NCBI GenBank assembly: GCA_030248225.1
Contig: JASANE010016153.1
Location: 48,646 to 112,645, forward strand
Reading direction: 5' to 3'
Source of the DNA: Trileptium ribeirensis
Taxonomy: Eukaryota; Nematoda; Enoplea; Enoplida; Thoracostomopsidae
DNA length: 64,000 nucleotides
This document shows positions 11,660 through 23,568 of the stretch, one piece after another. The translations under genes and the position numbers were made by a program. Below the pieces are notes generated by a model that worked only from the letters and a program-made list of their open reading frames with translations, was not told the origin of the DNA and searched no databases. How positions within the stretch are numbered: position 1 is the first letter of the stretch; each line of letters opens with the position of its first letter.

Positions 11660-12569
11660 ATTACATGTCAGATTTACCAAAGAGAGATATCCGCATTACT
11701 GCTCCTCTGTAAGTACTGCACTTACAAAAGACTTTATAATTAGACTGGCAGGTTTGGTGACCGAACTGGCAGAGCTGGTAACACAAGGGACAGCGCGATT
11801 CGGTGGTGGCTGGCGACACAACGTGAGTTATGTTGTGGCGGCCAACTGTACATTTGTTGTTTATTTCGTAGTGCCGAGTAATATGACCCAACTGGTCGCA
11901 TTATAACTGGAATAAATCGGCTGTCCACTACTTCCATTGCCACCCAGTCTATTTGGTAACCCTGTCGAAAGAGAACTACCAATTTCACGGGGAGCTGACT
12001 GCCGGCCTGTCGTCCTTCTCGACTGCCCGTACGCTGGACCACTATTCTGACATGAGTAAGCCCTATATCTAGCTGGAATATTCCTCGCCGGCCATACCAG
12101 ATTGTTATTTTGCTAACAATTCCCGTCATTATCGCCACGACCCAACGGTATTGATGCTATTAGCGATGGTGCACCATCGCTGTGGCTACCTGTACGTTGA
12201 ACTTCGGTAAACCATTTCCCACCATCGTTTTACCACACACTGAACCAGCTTCCGGAAAGACATATCTTCCTCAAAGAACAATTTTTCCCGTTCGTCCGGC
12301 GTTAGGCTCCTCATAATAGTTCTAACTAACAAGCACCTTGCGTGGTTAACGCTAAAGGCGAGATATATTGTGACCAATATATAAACAGGAAGTCCGTGAA
12401 CTGCTGCACTGACGTTTTTTTCATTCGGCGGCGGTACTTTTACAATTATTTGCGTCTGTGCCTGAGGATCCCCGTTAAACTCACTCTTACCCACCATCGG
12501 CGGTTTTTCAGGTTCTGAATGTATTTCTACTGTTGATGCTTCTGCCCTAGGGTACAGAAACTGTCGCAC
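11660..12569 (-). pseudogene. Degenerate gag-like retrotransposon remnant with a decayed zinc knuckle
   Basis: Reading leftward, a frame at 12569-12186 (127 residues) carries an acidic/basic segment TPDEREKLFFEEDMSFRKLV followed by KRWWEMVYR, which resembles the end of a retrotransposon gag core. Past its stop, another phase gives a Gly/Ser/Arg/Asn/Gln-rich linker like those that precede gag zinc knuckles. A third phase at about 11891-11661 then gives CDQLGHITRHY, a CCHC-like knuckle with its last Cys replaced by Tyr, and a second Cys/His cluster, CPLCYQLCQFGHQTC. At least two frameshifts and several stops separate these pieces, so the copy is dead. No polymerase domain was found nearby. It is not obviously a copy of the gag at 18.5 kb. 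The assignment rests on composition and order of pieces. Confidence 0.45.
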
Positions 12570-15419
12570 CGTTTCCGACCGATGCTATAGTGTAGTCACG
12601 ACTGCATCCCATACTCGGAAACTACGTCTAGAAGATCATCCTGCTACCGAAAAACACAAGGGCTCGTACCTTTGCGCTCGTACTTTGCGTTCGAGGTTTT
12701 TTCTGGGTGAGCTTTTCAGTTTCCCACGCAAATCTACACATACGAGACTATTTTGTTGACGATGTTCCTCTAGGTTCTTTAGCAGCTATTCCTCCAATAT
12801 TTTGCTATTACGCTCGATAGTGTCAACTGTACCCAGCTTATGCCTTTCCGTGGCGTTCTATAGTATCCCCCATGCGGGGTAACCTTCTCCGCCTGTGTCT
12901 TACTATCACGGCGAATACCTTCTAGATGTGTTAACCCGCTGCAGCCATTGAAACTTCTTTTCCTCTGTTTTGGCGAAAGAGCAATTACTGTTACTTCACC
13001 ATCAGTATCGGCACACCCCGTGTCGAAGTAGCTGGAGCTGTGTGGTATTCATGGGTCCACAACTGAGTTGGTGTACTCTATGCCACATTGTTAGTCACGG
13101 AACTACGACTCCATTACGATTGCAAAATTTCTGATTTCAACCGAGCATCTCACACTAAAAGTTTACATGATACCAATTTCAAATATAAGTATTTGTTGAT
13201 GAGCCAAGTTTTATACCAATATTCGCGCTGATAACGCGAATTATCCCATTAACCAGTGTCGACGTTGATATTAAAACCCGTTTAGATACGCAATTGCCTC
13301 AGCATCCCTGGCATCTTCATGGCCACTATTTGGGATGTGGAACTGGTTCAAGCTTCGGACTTCTAATCACCACTATCAAGGAATGGTCCTGCCGATCATA
13401 AATCGGGCTGCACAGGTCAGCCGTATTTGTCGTTAAGCTATTAAGGTAAAGTTAGCTCAACCGACAGTGGTCTATGTATCTAGAACACTAAACACCAGTC
13501 GTTTACCGTTGCCAGCATTTGGTACTAAAATGTATGTTGACGCAAAGCATGGCTCGTAACAACAATATTGATGGAACGGTACGATACTCGTACGTCGTAT
13601 CCAAAATTGCTATGTTCACGTTAGATTTTATTGTTCCGGCACGTCGACTCTTGCTTCTTAGCGGTTCCGCGAGCCTATGACTACTAGGGTGCCGCGCAAC
13701 AAAGACACAAATTCTTCTCGACTAAATCCGAAAGCAGTTTACGATTCTTTTAGCTGCTCAATTACCAATGCGCGACAAAAACACAAGTGATTTTACTAAA
13801 ATTTGAAACATAATAATAACAAAAATATTATAGGAAATTTCACCGGTCACCTCGCTCACAGTATTATACGACTGCGCTCCTAACTCGACTGTCCCACTGC
13901 ACAATCAACCCGGTCCTGTATTTCGAAGAGTCTCCTACACAATACCTATTTTTTAACATTTTGCACCCCAAATCCTGTCAAATATAGAAAGTTGATGTAA
14001 CTCCTATATTTTTGAAAGTAACCTGTCTTTGCCGGCTATCCGCCCGGTTTACCGAAACACAGTACACAGCGATAATAATAAAAAACTTTGGAAGCCTATG
14101 AGTGCCCTCGTAGTGAAAACCAGAGCTATACACCGTATTCCGAATGATGGCCAATGCGCCGCATTATTCCACGTTAATAGTCTGAACCATGGCTCACCGG
14201 CTAATCGGTGCACCCGTGTTCAGTGTCAAGTGCTATAACACTATCTGCCTAGTTGTTAACCCTCTACGCGCAGGTCCGAATGTCAGAGAAGGTCTACGGT
14301 GTAATCCGTTCAAAAAATCACTCAACCCTACGCTTAGTTCTGTATTGCCGGAGAAACCCGCCACCGATGCTGAACGTTCGAGGTAATCGAACCAACTACT
14401 AAACAAAGAAGGACTGATATCACGGTCGCTACATGTTTGATTACTAAGGCCACAGCACATTTGATTAGCAAACATATTACGAAACAAAACAGCGTCGCTC
14501 GTTCGTGATCAGCTAATTTATATTGTGCCCTAAACGCGTGAAATTGTCCAAGGGGAACATACGTCGTAACCCGTTTTTAGTGTTACTGTGGGAAAACCGG
14601 GGCCTACCAAAATTCACATAAATCGAATATATGTTGCACGAGAATAGCGCTTGTACAGGCGCAGGTATCCACGCAGCCAGCTTAGAAGCCTGATTACAGC
14701 TAAGCCGGCGATGCAGCTTTTGGGTTTTGCCTGGAATTGCTGTACTAATAATCTGCAGATCGTCTACCCGACCGCTAGACAGCTAGCCGACTATGATATG
14801 CTCCAACGCCAAACGAAATACTAGTACACAAATTCGAAAACAGATCCGTTAATCAAAAACAAATTTCGTCATTTACGTACTAAACTATCGTGAAAAATTA
14901 TACTTTACGGTGGCTGAACGAAACTGAACTCTAACGTCACAAAATAGACAGACTAAGGTAGACTTTTAGTTTTGTTGAGTTTGAGCTGGAATTTTTTAAG
15001 TTTTGATTGAAAAATAAATTTACAGTGTGGAAATTTTGAGGGAATTGGACAGATGGATGCAGGAAATATATGAAATTTTAAAACTAAATTAAAATTACAT
15101 GACTCTTTTGTTACAAAAATAACACCACCGCTAAAGATAGCTAATCATGCGTTTTTGTTACATTTACAAAAAATTATAGTAAAATTGGGGAGTGCGTTCA
15201 GGATATATATGTGGTTCAGATTACTCGGAAGGCCAGACACACTAGGGGGTACTCACATGAATGTAACTTCCTGCCCATGAGCGCGCCTGCCTCCCCCCAT
15301 TACACAACGAAGATACGGAAAACTAATAAAATTAATACAAATTTTCGGAAAGTGAAATTACGAGTCGGGTGGCTGCATAGACCACCAGGACGGAGTCTGC
15401 ATCAAAAGCGGGAGTACGG
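12570..15419. other. Long stretch without recognisable gene, possibly decayed mobile DNA
   Basis: GC content is higher than in flanking AT-rich zones and sequence complexity is high, yet no frame exceeds 84 codons. Together with the gag remnant at its left edge this suggests an old, heavily mutated element, but no domain could be read. Confidence 0.3.
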
Positions 15420-16510
15420 TAATCACACGAGAAAGAAAAGAAAAAAGGGTTAAGGGTAGGAAGAGAAAGGGGAGTTTTAGATAAATTTTTGGAAATCGTG
15501 AAATTTGCGAATTTTACAGAAAGTTGAGTAGTGGGTGGGAATGTCAATGATGTTAGGATAGGGGAAAGGACATTTTCATGAAGCAGTGTGATCAGGAAGA
15601 CGGATATGAATGGACGAAGGGACTGTCTGAATATTGTCTTTTTGAAGAAAAGAAATTGGGAAATTTAAAGAAAATTTGTGATCGTTGGAAGGTAGCAGGG
15701 TGAAGGTGGGGAAGTGGGGTGTAGGAAATAAGGTATTCTAAGACGATTTGGTAAAGAGAAAAGGAATTTGGTTTGGAATAGGATTAGGCGTACTTTATAT
15801 TTTCGAAAATGAGATAAGGAATTTTAACCATTTTGATGGAAAAGCGGAAATATAGGAAAGAAATGGTTGTAAGGGTAAAGAGAAGGCGGAAGTTTTGAAG
15901 AAGTAGAAATATCGGAAGAAAGGTGAAAAAAATGAAATTTTAGGAAAGCAGATGTCGGGGAACGTTAGTGGAAGGAAATTTGAAGGAAAGAAAAAGTTTA
16001 GTGAAAATTAAAGGAACTGTGGGAGCTATAGGCGTGGGGTGTTTTGGGGTATAGGAAAACGGAAGGCATTGTTAAAATAGGGAATTTGGGATGAAGAGGG
16101 AAAAAGGGAAATTTGAGAGAGAAGGCTTTTTAAAATAGAGGTGACTTTAGTGGGGTGTGTAGGAGGAAGGAAGGATAGAAAATGTTAGTAAAAATATGAA
16201 AATAGATTGATAAGAAAGGAGGGGCAGGGTGAAGATGGGAAAACGAAAGGTGAGGTATCTAGGAAAGGGAAAAGGTTTTTTATAACGGAATTGGTGAAGG
16301 GTGGTCGTAGAGGTATATTTTAAAGGAATGAGTTTCTGAAATTTAAGAAAAGTAGGAAGAGGGAATGGTAATAGGGCAAAGGAGTAAGCGAAGTAAAAGC
16401 GTTAGGATAGGGCTGAATTGAAGAGAGGAATATACTTTGGGAAAAGGAAAGAAAATTGGGGAGCTTTGACTATGCGGGTGAAGTTGAAAAATGATGATCA
16501 GATTAGTTAA
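15420..16510 (+). repeat. Kilobase purine-rich, C-depleted tract
   Basis: For about 1.1 kb the plus strand is built from G/A runs such as GGAAGAGAAAGGGGAG with some T and almost no C; several 60-base lines contain only one to three C. There is no fixed repeat period visible by eye and no long ORF. Both edges are sharp: ordinary composition resumes near 16510. Such a G-over-C skew can favour R-loop or triplex formation, but that is inference. Confidence 0.75.
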
Positions 16511-17526
16511 AAAGAAGGAAGAACGACATCAGACTAGTTAATTACGTAGCTAGCTTACAAATGCGAAGCTAAGACAATGGTCCGGATTTAGTAGGCTACC
16601 AGGGGACCCGGGGCTAAAATTCCATTTTTCTAAACGTTTTCACTAAAATTATTATGTGTTTCCCCCAAATTTCTAAAATTGTAAAATTTATAAAATTAAT
16701 TTTTTACTTACCTAATTTGCATAAAACCGACTTGTTTTTCCTAGTAGCAATGTACAGTTTAACTTTGTTCTTGTTTCTACAGTGAGTCTTGCTTTTTATT
16801 TGTGCGGAAGTAGCGGCAGAGCGGTACTGGCATTGTGGTTCGATTTTATTTTATTGTTTTTATAATACGTCTCACGGATTACCTAGCTATTAGGTTAAGA
16901 TCGATTATATACATCAACGTTGCAGCTAGCTTATAGCTTATGTTGTAGCTTACTTATTGGTGATACAAGAGTTCTCTAAACTTATTGCGAGATACCATGA
17001 TGGCTTTTTAGCTTAATTCTTTTTGCTTGGAATGATTGCTGACGGAAAGAACTGCGTATTCTAGCCACGGGCTTATTGTTATTGTTTCTGATATTCTTTA
17101 ATAAGAAGGAGTTTATACGTGCTTATATTTCAAGGCGCCTATACTCGCGCCTTCATCTATATACTACTGCTTGGCAAGGAAACGCCTAAACTCGGGTTTC
17201 CGAAATTGTTAATCTTGTTTATTGTTTTTTATTGGTGCGCAAAGAATGCGCGGCTTTCTTGGTTGACTTTTACGGATCAGAGTGAAAAAGCAGTTGGCAA
17301 TGGCAGCACAAATAAGTAGCTTTAAGCCATATTATTTTTAATTAGTAATATTACTTCTCCTTATGAAAATCGTGAACTGTGGCAATAAGACTTACTAGGG
17401 GCTATTGGTACTAGTAAAGTATTAGGCTTAGTAATATTTTAAAAACTTCGCCTCTTTCGTGTTGAGTGAGTGGTAACCAGGGCGAGAGTGCAGGTGGGTC
17501 TCGAATAAAATTAGTGGTGCTAACAC
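16511..17526. other. Non-coding stretch
   Basis: AT-rich, with the CTAGCTTA-like words recurring at 16550, 16925 and 16945. A 66-codon frame at 17119-17319 shows no family resemblance. Confidence 0.35.
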
Positions 17527-17532
17527 ATCAGT

Positions 17533-17840
17533 GGCTACCGTCCGGCGTCATTGTGTGGGGCGCGCTATTGAGTAGACCGGTTGAGTTAGGGGTGAGGATT
17601 CGAACAACCACCTCGAGAATTCCCTAACCCAAAACCATCCTGAGACCAGGCAGTCAAGGCCAGGAGTGAACAAACTTCAACTGCATAGTAGTCGACCGCT
17701 ACTATGCAGTTTTAATAACGTGGTTGGCTACCGTTCGGCGTCGGCCTGTGTAACAGAACCGGCACTACTAGTGTAACTCTAAGGCCTATGTTGAGGTACT
17801 CATATAATCGCGCACTGGCTAGCGTCCGGAGTCATTGTGT
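17533..17840. repeat. Three copies of a GGCTACCG(T/T)CCGGCGTC-like motif around a perfect hairpin
   Basis: A motif close to GGCTACCGTCCGGCGTCATT starts at 17533, 17726 and 17817. The first and third continue into the same CATTGTGT; the second has TTCGGCG, and the third has GCGTCCGGAG. Between copies one and two lies a perfect 12-bp hairpin, ACTGCATAGTAG at 17680-17691 and its complement at 17699-17710, with a 7-base loop. It has no coding frame and is probably part of an unrecognised repeat. Confidence 0.6.
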
Positions 17841-18520
17841 CAACCCACAAGGGCTTTAGTAAAATACGTAACAAATATATAACATAAACCCCACTCACTA
17901 TCGCTCAAGTATAACCCTTAAACATTAGTTGTGATAACTAGGCGTTTTAAAACGAGCGCCGAGCATAGTACCGGTATTCTAATACGGTTATTGAATTGTG
18001 ATCCACGGGCATAATAACGGTATTCTAATATTTTATCGTGCGTTGCATTACACCTTATATATCCGTGTCTGTTGACCGAATATCTGGAACTCGAGCAATA
18101 GAGCTGAGCAAGAATCATGCCGCATCGCAAAATATAAGGCACTAGTACCGCTCACGAAAAAGAAATACGCGCGCCGCAACCAGTGTCCTGCCGGCATTCT
18201 ACTGTCCACTTCCCGAACCGCACAATCTCTCGATGACGAACCCCGTCCCCTTTTTAATACCGATAGCCGACATAAGGAAAAATCACCTTCCAACCCCTAC
18301 CCACAAGAAAACAAAATAAAATAACACGCTGACCACGATGCTGTGGTAAAAGTGGGATAGTTTAAAAATAAAACATAATTGGTCAGTGTTTCGCACCAAT
18401 TTAAAAAGTAACCCGATAAGGCAGAAGCCAAAATAGAAGTTATTTATAGGGTAGTAGCAATTAGCAGTCCACATAACCAGGACGTTTTTACGCAAGCCTG
18501 TTCAAATCTTAAATTATTAA
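17841..18520. other. Leader region upstream of the gag-like gene
   Basis: This would be the expected position of a 5' LTR and leader. I found no TG...CA-bounded repeat reappearing after the gene and no clear tRNA-primer binding site, so the element class is not supported from flanks. Confidence 0.3.
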
Positions 18521-21500
18521 ATGCCACTTCAGAGAAGGCCACCTAGCGCAGCAATCCCGAAAGAATCGATGATGGAAGAAAAGTACGTCGAAAACGGAAA
18601 ACCGACAGCGACAAATCAGACTATAATGGAAGAACCAAAAGAAACAACTCAAGAACCACACCCAAGTACAATCGAGCCAGAAAGCCAAGAGCAACAACAA
18701 AACGGAAGAAACTTACAAGAAACGCACACCGAAACGTTTCAAGAAGAAATGAGCATCGACGAACTATTCACAACAATGGAAGAACGCGAAAAAAACCCGA
18801 AAAATGATGCAATTACTTCAAGAACAAAAAGAAAGACATTTGCATTTTATAAAGAAACAAGCATCTCTGACCAAATAATTGCAACAGCTATGCCAAAGCT
18901 ACGACCAAGACGAACAAGAAATTCCGCCGACTCAACCAAGAAAATAATCACAAAATACCGATGAAGATGAAGGAATTGAAATACGAAGATTTTTCCATCA
19001 ACATCAAGTAAACATGGCGCCGAACAACGACAAAGAGTCGGAGCAAGTACAACCGACAACAATTAGGATCAATGACCACGAAGCAATCGGTGCAATAATA
19101 AGTACAGTCGATGTCTACGAACAACAACCGAACAAAAACGATAAAAATAGGCCAACAAATCTTGAATATCGAACGCAATTCAATGCAATCGGTGCAAGTC
19201 AAAAGCAACCCAACATAAACCGAGACAAACGCAATTCAAACGACGACTATTTCGATGGAATCATGGAACGAACCGGTGCAAAACCAATTCGATCTAACGC
19301 AAATCAAGATCTATTCGACGTTAATTACGACTCATTCGGTGCAATCAATGACCAACCTAGAGCAACTCAAACACGACTCGGTGGAAACCGAGACCAAAAC
19401 GGCACGAACCACGTTCAATTCGGTGCAAATAACGATCAATTCGGTGCAAAGAAAGACCAATTCGGGGCAACTCTAACACGACTCAACGAGAACCAAGATC
19501 AACACGTGACAAATTACGATCAAACCGGTGCAAATAAAGAACAAGCCGGTGCAAGTCAAAACCGATTTAACGCAAACGGTGATCAAACTGACATAGATTA
19601 CGGTCAATTCGGTGCAATTCATATGCAATCCAATACAAACCCGGAACAATTCGGTGCAAATTACAACGAATTCGGTGCAAACCAATATCGAATTAGTACG
19701 AATCAAATGCGATACAACACAAACCGACACCAAGTCGACACGAACCACGAACAATTTGGTGCAAACCAAGAGTAATTCGATGCAATCCAAGATCAAACCG
19801 GTGCAAATAAAGAACGAACCTGTGCAAGCCAGACGATGAACGACATGGAACCAACTACAAATTCCAAGCACCACAACAAATTTCGGTGCAACCCAAAGCG
19901 TAAATGGATACAACCGAATGCAAACACCGTATGTAACGACGAATTACGGGACCTTTTAAACGATGACCACATGGAACCAAATGCAAACAACAACAACCGG
20001 TGCGATATAAAATGACGTGCATGGATATTACGGTACGACGCCTATGGTACCGCAATACAATCAAATCCCAATCGCGTGAAGCAATTCGATGATTAACCCC
20101 GGAGTACCATTAGCAACAGCAACACCATACGTATGTCAATATCATCAACCCCAAGAAATTACGTCGACATTGAGTCAAATCAACGACCTGATGGCAATGA
20201 ATTAGCAATTAATCGAAGTATTGAACAAAGTGGTGACCAAAGAAACACCGCAAGTACCGAATACAACGCAACAATCAGTCGGTCAAGCGATCATGGTCAA
20301 GATGGAGAACGAGGTTAGAAACCCGCAATCGTACAAAGGCAACATCAGCTTCGAGAAATTCCGGAAAGAACTCGAAAAGGCGTTGGTCCAAGACGGAATT
20401 GACGATGAACAAGAGAAACTCCGAGTCCTGAAAGCCAAGATGCGTGGGAAAGCGGAACAATACTTTGGAATTATTGACGCTCGAGAAAGGCAAGGAACTA
20501 TACAACTACAACGAATTGGTCAAGAAATTCAAAGAAAGATTCGATGTACCAAGGACGTTGACGGATCACATGAACAAGTTGCAAATTCGACGGCAAACTG
20601 GAACGGTCAAAGACTTCGTAGACGGCTTATGGGTGTACGCAGCAAGACACCTGACCGCGAAAAGCATACCCGAACCAATCGTTGAAGAAGTCCTCAAGTC
20701 CGCACTGATCGCAGGAGTAAAGAATGACTTCCGAAACCAGTTATGCGTGACAAAGGAAGAAACCTTCGCCGCGTTAACAGAGAAAGTCGAAGCGGTGGAA
20801 AACCTCGACCAACAAATGACACAAGGATTGGAAAGTATAATCGAACAACAAGCAAGATATAGAGAAATCCAATCGAACCGACCGAGTCAACCAAACGAAA
20901 CTGAGTACAAGTCAACAGATTTATCGACCCAGAATACAAAGACCGCAACGGCGGAACAATCAACCGATGCAAGTACGACAACCGCAACAGCAACAAATCG
21001 TACAACCGTGGATGACGCCCACGGCAGTGATACAACCACAGAACAATATGAGTTACCAATATGCAACCATATTACGAACCGATGGAAATTCAACAAGCAA
21101 CGCCGCAAGTGATGTATTCTAGGCAAGCACCTCAGCAACCAACGCAACCACAAATGAATTGGCAACAACAAAGAATGCCAGTATCAGTGACAAATCTACA
21201 AACGTTGACGAACCAAACGCCACCAAGGTGCGAAAATTGTGGAAAGTTGCGCCACAGAACAGAACAATGTTCTTCTAGAAACGTAGGACAAAATGCTAGA
21301 GAAATGCGAACAGAGAACCAGAGAACCAACAACAGAATCAAAACCGATATAGAATGGTACCGAGTCGACTGATTTCGCAAAATGGGCAAACGAACAATCA
21401 ACCAACGAGATCAAGTGGAGTACAGCAAAGAAAGAACAGTCAAATAGAACCAAAGAATATCGAAGACATATCGGCAGATGAAAAAGAAAAATTTGTGGAA

Positions 21501-22338
21501 GTGGGTCAAATCGTATTACGAGAAAAACAACAACAGATAATGAAGGCGGTACAAGAAGATACAAAGCGAAAAGAGGAATTGCGGCAGATAACTTTTGGGA
21601 AATGTTAGTAGCAGGTTCGAAGGACCAAAAGAAAGCCGAAAAGCCAACACAAGAAATTGAACAGAAGCAACAGATAGTGGCAAAAAATCTGAAAGAAAAA
21701 CGATACTAACCAATGCGTCAATCCATGAAGAAATCAATGACGAAGGGCACGAGCAATTATCATTCGTGGAAGTAGTAAGAAAAATGAAAGAAAAAGAAGG
21801 CGTCGTATCATATGAAATGGCTTATCGATTGATGCAAAGAGTGGACTCCCAACAACAAAAAGAATTGGTGAAAGAAACCAGAAAATAACAACGTACACAA
21901 AAATGCTCAAGAGCTCCAAATGACGAGCCACCAAAAACGAAAAACAGCCGAACAAGTTCTTCACAACTTGAGTCTATAGAGTGTAGACGTGAAGACTCCG
22001 AACAATCTGAATGTGGGAAGCAATCTTCGGAACGAAGACGCGAATACGGTCGACCAGGATCGCGAAATACAGAAGGTTCAAGTTGTAGAAACGAACAGAA
22101 AGTTTACTATTTGCCTGCAAGAAAACAATGTGAACCTAGCGAACTAGTAGTTAGAAGAGGACAGCACCATCAATACGCGAAAGTTACCAATCAATTATTG
22201 CAGTTATTTATATGTGGGGGTGTTTCGCCCGTGCTGACCTATTTGCAATGGAAGCAGTGGCTGCCGTATGGTCTGTTTCGTCACCGAAAGTGTGGGTTAT
22301 TTGACGAGAAGCAGAGCTCAGTGTTTTTATCGGTGTAG
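18521..22338 (+). pseudogene. Decayed gag-like gene of an LTR-type retrotransposon (long Q/N-rich N-terminus, gag core, CCHC zinc knuckle)
   Basis: Coding pieces lie head to tail in changing frames. 18521-18964 is an acidic, Gln-rich N-terminus from ATG. 19014-19775 is a Q/N-rich domain of 7-residue repeats. 20221 to about 20500 (KMRGKAEQYFGII) and about 20490-21050 (YNYNELVKKFKERFDVPRTL, then GTVKDFVDGLWVYAARH) form a gag capsid-like core. 21061-21372 has a canonical knuckle CENCGKLRHRTEQC (C-x2-C-x4-H-x4-C). Charged C-terminal sequence continues through 21354-21888 and to 22338. Frame changes occur near 19000, 20000, 20500, 21050, 21360 and 21600. In-frame stops at 19773-19775 (TAA), 20203-20205 (TAG) and 21886-21888 (TAA) also interrupt it. 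In the family gag packages element RNA into particles. No protease, reverse transcriptase or integrase follows, and no LTRs were seen, so this is a fragment or a non-autonomous derivative. Codons are strikingly A-rich. Confidence 0.75.
19272..19817 (+). repeat. 21-bp minisatellite encoding about 26 heptapeptide repeats (FGANxxQ type)
   Basis: From 19272 the frame falls exactly into 7-residue units, for example FGANNDQ, FGAKKDQ, TGANKEQ, FNANGDQ, YNTNRHQ and FGANQYR. Position 1 is usually F, T, L or another small or aromatic residue, position 4 is mostly N, and position 7 is Q or R. Twenty-four units precede the TAA at 19773-19775. That stop falls on position 7, where Gln is expected, so it looks like a one-base CAA-to-TAA change, and two further units (to 19817) follow in the same frame. 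Units vary, which shows an old array under some constraint on register. No coiled-coil hydrophobic spacing is present; it is low-complexity Q/N-rich. Confidence 0.8.
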
Positions 22339-22774
22339 CCTATTTTTTGGTCCATGGCCATATCGATACGCCCACTTTACACCACATGGGGTTGATGCCC
22401 GCACAATTAAACTGTTTATTAGAAATTACTATGCAAAAATTTACTATTATATTCACCATGCGAGTTAACTACAATATACAGCCGGGACATTCGTAGACAA
22501 CAATGACCCTTGCCGATTACTAAGGGCTTGTCATTAATATAGTAACTATGCGGTGATGTTTTATAAAAGACACTCTGTCCAACGTAGTTTCAAATGTAGG
22601 TACAGTCGATAATGAACGTCACCACTATAACAGCTTGGTTACTGGCATTTATAAGAGACCGAAGTACCGAGATTCAGTTTAGAGATTATATAATAAACTA
22701 GAGCTATTATTAGTTAGCCCCTCGTTGCCACAAATTCTTAACGAAAATTCAGGTTACACTTTTAAAATAAAACT
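22339..22774. other. Non-coding spacer
   Basis: No gene or repeat recognised; composition returns to that of the AT-rich flanks. Confidence 0.35.
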
Positions 22775-23568
22775 ATGTTAGCAATTGTAAGCGAAGCAGC
22801 TAAATTTTTGCCGCGATCTTTATCAAAACTAAAACTCGACTATATATTTATGTTTAAGGACAAAGTATCAATTTTAAAACGCTGTAAAACGAACATAGAA
22901 ATTAATCATGCGTGCAAAATTTGTGTTTTTGCTCTGTTACAATCGATACTTCTCGCAAGCAGTGGCGAAACAAGAATTGCATGTATAAAATAGCCTTAAT
23001 ATCGGCGCTTTGCTGCGTAAAACCGTGATTCGAAGTATTTTAGCAGCTGTATTTTTTACTGATGTCAGGTTAATACGCTACAGAAATATAGACTAAAACG
23101 ATTTTACGAGATTGCGTTCACATTTGGAAACTTAGTAGCGGGTGGGAAGGAATATGGGCGTAGGGCTAGGCTGCCATGGCTGCAGCTAGATTATGGTATC
23201 GTGTATAATATAATATTTTATAATGCATTCTTAAATGTATGCATGTAATTCTTTACTTGTGTATACACCTTTATATATCTTTCACAGATCATTTTACATG
23301 CTCAGTGCATGAAAACAGAAACACAGCATTTTCTTTGCAGGACGTTAAAAAATTCGAGCGTCCTTCAGAACTTTTAGTTTTGGCCAATATTTGCATCTCT
23401 GCAGTTAGTTTTGCGTCGAAGCACGTAGTAAAGTTAAATCCAATATTACAATCTAACCAATCAAATAAATGGGAAATCACAACCAATCAATTAATTGGGC
23501 GTATTAATTGCAGTTTATTTTTATTAAATTTTTTACAACCCTGCTCTGACTGTCGAGTCAGCAAGTAA
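22775..23568 (+). CDS. Candidate two-exon gene of unknown function (162 residues)
   Basis: Exon 1 would be 22775-22982, from ATG to a donor T|GTATAA. Exon 2 would be 23288-23568, after a pyrimidine-containing acceptor ATCTTTCACAG, to a TAA. The first exon ends in phase 1 and the second begins with two bases completing that codon, so the frame is kept: 208 + 281 bases make 163 codons including the stop. The predicted product has a hydrophobic/basic start (KFLPRSLSKLKLDYIF), several Cys, and a middle segment FERPSELLVLANICISAVSF; no family was recognised. It lies 1.5 kb upstream of the F-box-like gene on the same strand. Exon 2 contains another possible donor (GTA|GTAAAG near 23429). Both frames could be chance, so support is modest. 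Confidence 0.35.

Noticed and set aside
17590..17640. tRNA on the minus strand suggested by GGATTCGAACA
   Set aside because: Only a B-box-like word is present; no A box or stems were found at the right distance.
19473..19913. Minus-strand frame of 146 codons opposite the heptad array
   Set aside because: It is the shadow of the 21-bp repeat, open on both strands because of unit composition; the product is a Cys/Val/Leu repeat without family resemblance.
20694..21401. Leu/Arg-rich minus-strand frames opposite the gag core and zinc knuckle
   Set aside because: Mirror frames of A-rich coding DNA; the plus-strand zinc knuckle and gag motifs decide the sense.
19773..21888. Reassigned genetic code with TAA/TAG read as glutamine
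   Set aside because: One in-frame TAA replaces an expected Gln, and a TAG and another TAA sit beside Gln codons in a Gln-rich gag, which is suggestive. However, the same pseudogene has several frameshifts, and the 567-residue F-box/LRR gene has no TAA or TAG inside its frame. C-to-T decay explains it.
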